Source: Tritrichomonas foetus (Eukaryota; Parabasalia; Tritrichomonadida; Tritrichomonadidae). From it: a DNA stretch of 23,554 nucleotides. Shown here piece by piece: positions 18,016 through 23,554 of this stretch. The notes below the pieces were generated by a model. It worked only from the letters and a program-made list of their open reading frames with translations, ran no database searches and was not told the DNA's origin. Within the stretch, counting starts at the first letter, position 1. Each line of letters begins with the position of its first letter. The stretch spans positions 1 through 23,554 of the forward strand of contig MLAK01000796.1 in NCBI GenBank assembly GCA_001839685.1, in the 5' to 3' direction. Both the position numbers and the translations under genes were made by a program.

Positions 18016-18100
18016 TCAAAGCAACGCATCAATAAAGGCAATGCATTAATTAAAGCATTGTATGAATTCAAGCAATGCATTGATTATTACAACTCATTAA
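18016..18100 (+). repeat. 17-bp minisatellite, left block (5 units)
   Basis: Five consecutive units of exactly 17 bp with consensus TCAAAGCAATGCATTAA, each differing at several positions. A sixth, weaker unit may precede it (17999-18015). A period of 17 is not a multiple of three, so it is not coding. The block is interrupted at 18100/18101 and resumes in perfect phase at 18251. Confidence 0.85.
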
Positions 18101-18250
18101 AGGTCAACTCCCAAAAAAAATAAACTTTTGAATTATATTTGAATAGATTTGTGGCAGTTTAATTCAAAACATAACTTTTTCCAAAAAACTGGTATAACCA
18201 CTATTTCTTTCAAAATAAATAAATATAAACGTATGGCAGTTGACCCTTAA
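18097..18250. mobile_element. 146-bp MITE-like insertion flanked by TTAA
   Basis: Body 18101-18246, bounded by TTAA at 18097-18100 and 18247-18250. Ends are AGGTCAACTCCC (18101-18112) and GGCAGTTGACCC (18235-18246), inverted repeats matching at 10 of 12 positions. The insertion lies inside the 17-bp minisatellite, and deleting the body plus one TTAA rejoins ...ACTCATTAA to TCAAAGCAATG... in exact 17-bp register, as expected for target duplication. It is too small to encode a transposase, so it would be a non-autonomous DNA element. TTAA duplication is typical of the piggyBac superfamily, but the family is not proven. Confidence 0.6.
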
Positions 18251-18455
18251 TCAAAGCAATGTATTAATTAAAACAATGAAATAATTTAAGCTAATCATCA
18301 ATCAAAGCAATGCATTAAGTTAAGCAATCTAATAATCAAAGCAATACATTAGTTAAAGAAATGAATTAATCAAAGCAATGTAATATTCAATACAATCTGT
18401 TAATCAAAGCAATCTATTAATCAAAGAAAGGTTAAAATCAAAGTAAATCACATAA
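18251..18455 (+). repeat. 17-bp minisatellite, right block (12 units)
   Basis: Twelve further units of the same repeat: eleven of exactly 17 bp (18251-18437) and a last one of 18 bp (18438-18455). The best-conserved units read TCAAAGCAATGCATTAA or TCAAAGCAATCTATTAA. Alternate units keep TCAAAG better, hinting at a possible 34-bp higher-order period. Confidence 0.85.
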
Positions 18456-18758
18456 ATTATGACCAAGTTTTGAGAAAAATCAGAATAAATTAGGCATCTT
18501 TATAACTTAAGAATCCCTCTTCCTAAGTATGCTATAAGTTGTATATCTTTAATAGAATAGAATAGATTATCTAGNTAATTCTCATGCGAATTTCTCAGGG
18601 AAAAACCCAAGTGGCAAGTAACGGACAAATAAACTATGAAAAATCAAAACAAAAACAACATAAAACAAAATGAATAATCGAACTTTTTCTATAGGCGAAA
18701 ACTCAACTTTTTCAAAAAAAAAATCCATTTTGAGTTGGTAAATGAAAATGAATTGTGT

Positions 18759-18898
18759 AGGGCATAAGATAAACTATTTATCACAAAAACTGAANAATTT
18801 TCTGAANAGTTAAACTTTTTCACTGTCGAAGTATACAAACTGGATGGGCATAAGATTTGAAGACTTTCACTTTTTATGAACATTTGAATGGGCATAAT
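18759..18898 (+). repeat. TGGGCATAAG motif repeats
   Basis: Copies (one mismatch allowed) at 18759-18768, 18845-18854 and 18889-18898, spaced 86 and 44 bp. This is compatible with a degenerate tandem period of about 43 bp, with one copy at about 18802 eroded. Two N bases lie in this stretch. The same motif recurs as an inverted pair at 19665-19709. Confidence 0.4.
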
Positions 18899-18912
18899 TA
18901 CTTTTTGATTAG

Positions 18913-19506
18913 GATAGATCATATTTCTATATCTTCACAATTTTCAGAGAAAACATATCAGATAAATTGCCGAATGAGAGTTGTAAAGAACGTCTTCACT
19001 CAACCCTATACTCCAATGATATTTCCACTATCGTGAATGATGAAAGTAATTACACTACCAATGTTACTTCTATCGATCATGAAGACGGATGCCAATTGAA
19101 TGAAGATTCTGTTTCCAAAACTGATATAAGTTACAGAAAAATACATTTCGATACTAAAGATAAGCCTATCTTCGATCTATTGGATGGTATTCTAAAAGAT
19201 GTGTATTCTAANGCAGAAAAAGTAATAATGAATTTAGCTCAAACACTTGAGATTGAAAAAGTGGAAAAAGTACAAAAAATGATCCATAAATGGATTTATT
19301 TGTCAGATGATGATATCCCATTCAAATATTCAATGGAATTCCCTTCTGTAACGGAAATGTGGAACAGTGCTATGAGATACAGTAAATGGGAACAGATAGC
19401 AAACTCACGTCTATTGGGAACAGCGAATCAAATTGTGAAAGAACCTTATCAAGACAAAGACACATCGCTGGAATTCATGGAACAAGATATAAGTGTCCAA
19501 CTATGA
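18913..19506 (+). pseudogene. 5'-truncated unknown ORF, probable decayed or retrocopied fragment
   Basis: An open frame follows the stop at 18910-18912 and ends with TGA at 19504-19506. The first in-frame ATG is only at 19228, far inside, so a normal start is missing. Upstream in the same frame the sequence still looks coding-like but carries several stops (for example FEDFHFL, stop, TFEWA, stop, LLFD, stop). The peptide is hydrophilic, contains EKVEKVQKMIHKWIYLSDDDIP and FPSVTEMWNSAMRYSKWEQ segments, and matches no family I recognise. One codon contains N (19212). An A18 tract lies about 105 bp after the stop. The best reading is a 5'-truncated, degenerate copy of a gene or mobile-element protein. 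Confidence 0.4.
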
Positions 19507-19612
19507 AAGCACGATTACGTATTCAAAGTGCATCAAACACACTTTTTATGCACAAACCATTTCTTTTGCATTAAACAAAGGATATTTCATCTCATATATT
19601 TTCTTAATGAAT

Positions 19613-19630
19613 AAAAAAAAAAAAAAAAAA
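19613..19630 (+). repeat. A18 tract, possible retrocopy poly(A)
   Basis: Eighteen consecutive A residues, directly preceded by AATGAAT and lying 107 bp after the stop codon of the truncated ORF. That position and orientation are what an integrated polyadenylated transcript would show. A simple homopolymer in AT-rich DNA is the alternative. Confidence 0.5.
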
Positions 19631-19664
19631 CATGTGATATAAAAAACTAATTTACCTATAAATC

Positions 19665-19709
19665 CTTNTGCCCACGATTTTCGATTTTCAAAATCATTTT
19701 GGGNATAAG
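19665..19709. repeat. Inverted CTTATGCCCA / TGGGCATAAG pair
   Basis: CTTNTGCCCA (19665-19674) and TGGGNATAAG (19700-19709) are complementary at all eight positions where both bases are determined. The 25-bp interior contains GATTTT/AAAATC, which can pair as well. Both N bases fall inside the motif. This is a 45-bp near-palindrome built from the same decamer that recurs at 18759-18898. Confidence 0.5.
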
Positions 19710-19812
19710 CGCGAACCCTAAGCTATACATTTTATTGACTAAAATAAAAAAGAATATTATATCTAGATAGAAAACTACGAATATTTTATCAACTAAAACG
19801 ACGATTAATCTC

Positions 19813-19853
19813 GGCGAACGTTTAAAGTGCTATTATCTGGCGGAGAACGTTTA
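19813..19853 (+). promoter_or_regulatory. Duplicated GAACGTTTA motif upstream of the subtilisin gene
   Basis: GAACGTTTA occurs at 19816-19824 and 19845-19853, each preceded closely by GGC, 29 bp apart. The second copy ends 11 bp before the start codon. The segment is richer in G+C than its surroundings. Parabasalid leaders are typically very short, so this position fits a core promoter. No exact further copy was noticed elsewhere in the window; a similar GAACATTTAAGG lies upstream of the UBR-like gene on its own strand. Confidence 0.4.
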
Positions 19854-19864
19854 TTTCCACTTCG

Positions 19865-22800
19865 ATGATAATATTCCCTTTTTTAATAGTTCAATCACTC
19901 GGAGCGAAGAAGTTTTCTTATTTTGGGAGAACAGTTTCACTTAAATCAAAAAAATCGATTTTATCTGAAACAAATAATTGGTATTTTGTTAATTTCAACA
20001 GTCAGCACGAAGTAAACGTAAATAACATCAAAGAAGTTAAAATAAATCCCTCTAACTTTATCGAGAGCAACTTATATCGTCTTTATTTGACTCCTCAAAT
20101 TGCACAATTATTGCATACTCAAAATAACGTTACTATTCAGCCAATAAGTATTGACAACAAAATTGTTGATGATTTGGATTATAATAAAAATCGATTTTAT
20201 GCTGAATTCCATGAATCATTCAATCCCGAAAATTATCAAAATAATAATCAGAATAGTAATGATCAAAATAATTTTGTTGAAGAAAACATTAAAAATTCTG
20301 AAACTAAGTTTTTGAATCTTTTCAAAACAATTTATGAAGTTACTACTAATGATGTTCTTTCAATTTTGAATATCCCCGAGCTTCTATATATTGGCAATGC
20401 TCCAGAAAACCACCTGCATAATCGTTGGGGTGTTGGTTTTATTCAACAAAATGGTCCTCCAAGAACCACAAACAAATATGGATTCCATAATTATCAATAT
20501 TTGCAAGAACATGGTTTAACTGGAAAAGGACAAACAGTTACTATTTGTGATAGTGGGCTTGATGTAAATAATTCATTTTTCTATGATCCTGATCATTCTT
20601 TCACTTTTGACACTTTAAATCCAAATCACAGAAAAATTCTATATTATTATTCTTATGGAAACCGCATTGATGCACCAAATGGAGGACATGGAACCCATGT
20701 TAGTGGTACTGCTGCTGGTAACTCAATGTGCGGAAATGAAATGTCACTTTATAATGGTGCCGCTTCTGATGCGAAAATTCATTTCATTGATATTTCTCAA
20801 AAAGATGAATCAAAATCACTTTTATCATGTCCTATCACTATAATTTCAACAGGAATGGGTTTAACTAATTCTTATGTATCTTCAAACAGTTGGGGATCAA
20901 GTTCAAGAAGTTATGGCCAAACAAAACTTTATGATATGGCTTCAAAATATTTAAGCGATCGTTTATTTGTTTTTTCTGCTGGAAATAATGGTGAAAAAGG
21001 TCATACTACCATAAACTCTCCTGGTGATGGTAAGAATATTTTAACTATTGGTGCATTAGCAAGTACTTATGGGCATTTATTCGAAGATAGTCGAAAGCGA
21101 TCTTTAATTTTAATTAACAATGAAAATAATAAAAATTATCAGCTTTCTGAAGCTTTAAATGCAAATTTATTTGCTGCAACTACTGGTGTTTATCAACAAA
21201 GGGCATCAACAACACCAGAAAAAGGAAAGGTATTCATTACAAGCAATTCACGAGATGTTTGCTCAATTGCCGAAGAAAATTCACCAACTGCTGCCATTGT
21301 TGCCACGAGCTCGTCACCTTCTTGTTCAAATCCTTTAAGTTTCCCTGTTTATAAAGCAATTGGAAATAAAGATGACATTTTGAGACTAACAAATGTAACA
21401 ATTTCCCTTTCTGTGTCAGAAGACTATTTCGTTCCTGGAATTAATTATTATTCTTCAAAAGGTCCATCATATTTTGGAATAATCAAGCCGGATGTTGTTG
21501 CTCCCGGTGAAGACATAAAATCTGCTTCTTCTCATCCAACAGGAACTGTTCCTGGAAGTGATTGTTCTATTGATAAAATGATAGAAAAAACCGGAACTTC
21601 AATGGCTTGTCCAAATGTTGCTGGTCTCGCAACTCTTGTTTATCAATATTTTATGGATGGATACTATCCAAGTGGAAATAAGAACCCAACAGACTCATTT
21701 ATACCGGGATCATGCCTTGTTCGTGCATTGATTATTGCATCCGCAGTAAAAACTGGCGATTCTTGGACACCAAATTCGGTTTTTGGTCATGGAATAGTCA
21801 ATATTGAAAACATTCTACCATTTTCTGACAATCAAAACGTCAACGAAAGATCCCATAAAGAATCTTATAAGCATTCTAATAAAGATTTACAAGAGCAAAC
21901 AAATAGTAAATATATCAATGAAGATGAAGAAATGAAGAAAAAATTGATCTTAAAAGTTTTTAAAGATGTGAAAATTACTGCAAATGAAGAAAAAGTTATG
22001 AAGTTTTCTGTTTTATCGAAAGAAAGAGATTTAAGATTGGCCATGGCTTATTTAGATGAACCTGATAGCTCTGATACGAAAATACTCTATATTGATCTAA
22101 ATATGTTTCTTGTTTTGCCAAATGGAAAAATCATTTATGGAAATCAACGTCCTAAAAATCATGAAGAGCATTTTTCAACTGTGGAAAAAATTGTCATAGA
22201 AAAAGAAGAACTGGAAATTGGTGAATATGAAATCCACATTATTGGAAATGACAGAATCAATTCTGTATATAAACAGAGAACATTATTTTCATTATGTGTC
22301 GCTGGATCAATTGATTTCAATTCTTTTTCTGAATGGCAACAAGTTTCAAAAACACCAAAAGTGTGTCAATTCCCACAAATCGGAATCAATTGTCAAATTA
22401 CTGCAGAAGAAGTGAAAAGTGAAGGTGTAACAGTTTATGAAAATATGGAAAATTATTACTATATAAAAATGCCTGAAGACTATTCAAATGTAACAATTTT
22501 AATTCAAAGACCATTAGATATTACTGTCCGCCAAATTTTCCAGTTTTCTTCTGAATCAATACCTTTTGATTCATCAAAATATGAAATAACTCACTCAACT
22601 AGTGAGCCACTTTATCAGGTTTATCTCAAGAGGAGTCAATTCAAGGTAGTAAATCACACTTTTTTGGGATTAAGGATAACCAATCTTGGACCAAATAGGT
22701 TCACATCTACTTTTAAGTTTGTTTATGATGAATATGTTCCACCATTACCAACAAGAACAACACCAGCTTCAACATGGAAAACTGAATACATTGTGTCTAT

Positions 22801-22924
22801 ATATACTGGATATGGATTGTTAATAGTTACTGTAATTCTTCTTCCATTCTTTATTTGGCTTTACATTAATACTAGGAACGTGATAGCCAGATATGTTGAA
22901 CGTAAACATATCGAAATGCCTTAA
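19865..22924 (+). CDS. Subtilisin-like serine protease (family S8), type I membrane protein (1019 aa)
   Basis: A secretory-pathway endopeptidase of the subtilase family. The chain starts with a signal peptide (MIIFPFLIVQSLGA), then a propeptide-like region to about residue 185 with an Asn-rich linker (about 121-137). The catalytic domain contains Asp229 (TICDSGLD), His275 (GGHGTHVSGT), the oxyanion Asn374 (SAGNNG) and the nucleophile Ser579 (GTSMACPN), so it should be active. Between Asn374 and Ser579 there are about 205 residues, more than in minimal subtilisins, suggesting an inserted (PA-like) segment. A beta-rich C-terminal region follows, with one membrane helix at about 976-1000 and a short basic cytoplasmic tail. 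Trichomonads have families of such membrane-anchored subtilisins. The ATG at 19865 begins the signal peptide directly. The duplicated GAACGTTTA motif lies just upstream. Confidence 0.92.
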   Translation: MIIFPFLIVQSLGAKKFSYFGRTVSLKSKKSILSETNNWYFVNFNSQHEVNVNNIKEVKINPSNFIESNLYRLYLTPQIAQLLHTQNNVTIQPISIDNKIVDDLDYNKNRFYAEFHESFNPENYQNNNQNSNDQNNFVEENIKNSETKFLNLFKTIYEVTTNDVLSILNIPELLYIGNAPENHLHNRWGVGFIQQNGPPRTTNKYGFHNYQYLQEHGLTGKGQTVTICDSGLDVNNSFFYDPDHSFTFDTLNPNHRKILYYYSYGNRIDAPNGGHGTHVSGTAAGNSMCGNEMSLYNGAASDAKIHFIDISQKDESKSLLSCPITIISTGMGLTNSYVSSNSWGSSSRSYGQTKLYDMASKYLSDRLFVFSAGNNGEKGHTTINSPGDGKNILTIGALASTYGHLFEDSRKRSLILINNENNKNYQLSEALNANLFAATTGVYQQRASTTPEKGKVFITSNSRDVCSIAEENSPTAAIVATSSSPSCSNPLSFPVYKAIGNKDDILRLTNVTISLSVSEDYFVPGINYYSSKGPSYFGIIKPDVVAPGEDIKSASSHPTGTVPGSDCSIDKMIEKTGTSMACPNVAGLATLVYQYFMDGYYPSGNKNPTDSFIPGSCLVRALIIASAVKTGDSWTPNSVFGHGIVNIENILPFSDNQNVNERSHKESYKHSNKDLQEQTNSKYINEDEEMKKKLILKVFKDVKITANEEKVMKFSVLSKERDLRLAMAYLDEPDSSDTKILYIDLNMFLVLPNGKIIYGNQRPKNHEEHFSTVEKIVIEKEELEIGEYEIHIIGNDRINSVYKQRTLFSLCVAGSIDFNSFSEWQQVSKTPKVCQFPQIGINCQITAEEVKSEGVTVYENMENYYYIKMPEDYSNVTILIQRPLDITVRQIFQFSSESIPFDSSKYEITHSTSEPLYQVYLKRSQFKVVNHTFLGLRITNLGPNRFTSTFKFVYDEYVPPLPTRTTPASTWKTEYIVSIYTGYGLLIVTVILLPFFIWLYINTRNVIARYVERKHIEMP

Positions 22925-23554
22925 GGAGTTTCAAAATATCAAGCTATTTTTTTTGTATATTAATGTTAACATATTTAAATAAGGTGATGTAAATTAATTT
23001 TTATATGATTTGCAAAATTTAATATCAACTTTAACTTTTGCTGTAAAATGATTTTTTACTTTTCTTTTTCTTCTTTTCCTTTCTTTTCTTTTTCTGTTTA
23101 TTCAACAATTTTTTTTAATTATAATGGTCATGATTATCTAAAGAAAGGAAGATGATATAGTTTATAAACTACTTTCAACAATTCGGGATTTTTACTATTT
23201 TTGTATTTTTTCGTCGCACTTCTTTATATATTTTAGAGTGAAATGGAAATATGTATAGTATGAATAAATATATATCATTCCCCTTTATTTTAATTAATAT
23301 TACTGGACTATTAAAAAAGATAAAGTGATTTTAGTTCAATGTCAGATTTTCTGAGTGATAAATACATTAAAAATATTTCAAAATGTCAATATCAAAAATC
23401 TTTGAATCATTCCAGAAAATTGGAAATTGAGTATTCAAACTATTTTAAAACATAAAACAACACCAGAACAATCTGTTTTATTGTTTCCAAAGTTCGAAAA
23501 CAAATAGTATATTTTTATTTTATATGGAAACAAACAAAACCCAAAAGAAGCGAC
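22925..23554. other. Gene-free 3' flank of the subtilisin gene
   Basis: No ORF or RNA gene supported. It holds the subtilisin 3' UTR (TTTAAATAAGG near 22974 is a possible poly(A) signal) and a pyrimidine tract at 23059-23095. The remainder is AT-rich, without recognisable structure, to the window edge. Confidence 0.55.
23059..23095 (+). repeat. 37-bp pure polypyrimidine tract
   Basis: Uninterrupted T/C run on the plus strand, mostly TTTCTTTTC-like, about 135 bp after the subtilisin stop. Such tracts can form triplex DNA or act in termination, but it may simply be low-complexity drift. Confidence 0.5.

Larger units (their letters stand above)
17558..18966. other. Repeat-rich gene-poor island
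   Basis: About 1.4 kb with no intact gene. It contains the UBR-like promoter side, a 29-bp direct repeat, the 17-bp minisatellite with an inserted element, and motif repeats up to 18.9 kb. Between 18689 and 18922 the minus strand has a 77-codon ORF. It has no recognisable domain, includes two N-containing codons, and coincides with motif repeats, so it is not accepted as a gene. Confidence 0.6.
19507..19864. other. Short intergenic region with A-tract, inverted motif and subtilisin promoter
   Basis: No gene. In order: a 3'-UTR-like stretch, an A18 run, an inverted TGGGCATAAG pair with N bases, AT-rich spacer, then a locally G+C-richer promoter-like segment directly before the subtilisin start codon. 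Confidence 0.55.

Noticed and set aside
18016..18455. CRISPR array
   Set aside because: Units are contiguous 17-bp repeats without spacers, in a eukaryotic context.
18689..18922. 77-codon minus-strand ORF in the repeat island
   Set aside because: It has N-containing codons, no domain, and coincides with repeated CTTATGCCC motifs; the plus strand of the same stretch looks at least as coding-like.
1..23554. A novel defence-type or biosynthetic gene cluster
   Set aside because: The genes are standard eukaryotic housekeeping, trafficking and protease families on both strands with no operon logic; no such system is supported.

Overview
The window looks like nuclear DNA of an AT-rich, intron-poor, flagellated protist. 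A parabasalid such as Tritrichomonas or Trichomonas fits best. The reasons are long uninterrupted ORFs for clearly eukaryotic proteins (UBR-type ubiquitin ligase, Utp22/Nrap, DZIP1-like, centrin-like, prominin-like), Asn/Gln-rich linkers, short intergenic gaps, TAA and TGA used as stops, and a membrane-anchored subtilisin with the GTSMACPN serine motif. The species is an inference. No rRNA, tRNA or CRISPR was recognised.

Layout. 1-2010: a small degenerate centrin-like gene on the minus strand (450-842), then about 1.2 kb of AT-rich DNA shared with a divergent DZIP1-like gene (2011-5112, plus strand). 5233-7830: a prominin-like pentaspan membrane protein on the minus strand, convergent with DZIP1. 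It is split by one in-frame TAA at 5968-5970, and its last membrane segment and tail continue in the same frame. 8857-17557: three more minus-strand genes: a half-length Utp22/NOL6 homologue (rRNA processing), a long-chain acyl-CoA synthetase with a candidate N-myristoylation site, and a UBR-box/RING ubiquitin ligase. 17558-19864: a gene-poor repeat island. 19865-22924: a type I membrane subtilisin-family protease on the plus strand, preceded by a duplicated GAACGTTTA motif. The last 630 bases hold no gene.

The repeat island is the most unusual part. It has a 17-bp minisatellite of 17 units, split by a 146-bp element with imperfect 12-bp terminal inverted repeats and TTAA on both sides. Removing the element plus one TTAA restores the 17-bp register exactly. 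Further on are a 5'-truncated, stop-ridden ORF, repeated copies of TGGGCATAAG, an A18 tract 3' of the ORF, and all six ambiguous bases (N) of the window. Together these suggest a multi-copy, decaying mobile or retrocopied sequence.

Functionally the window is a housekeeping neighbourhood, not an operon. Centrin-like, DZIP1-like and prominin-like genes lie side by side, and all three families are linked to basal bodies, cilia or membrane protrusions. That makes a cytoskeletal/flagellar theme possible but unproven. The most notable protein-level observation is an acidic, aliphatic, serine motif repeated eight times (and perhaps once more at the C-terminus) in the disordered part of the DZIP1-like protein.
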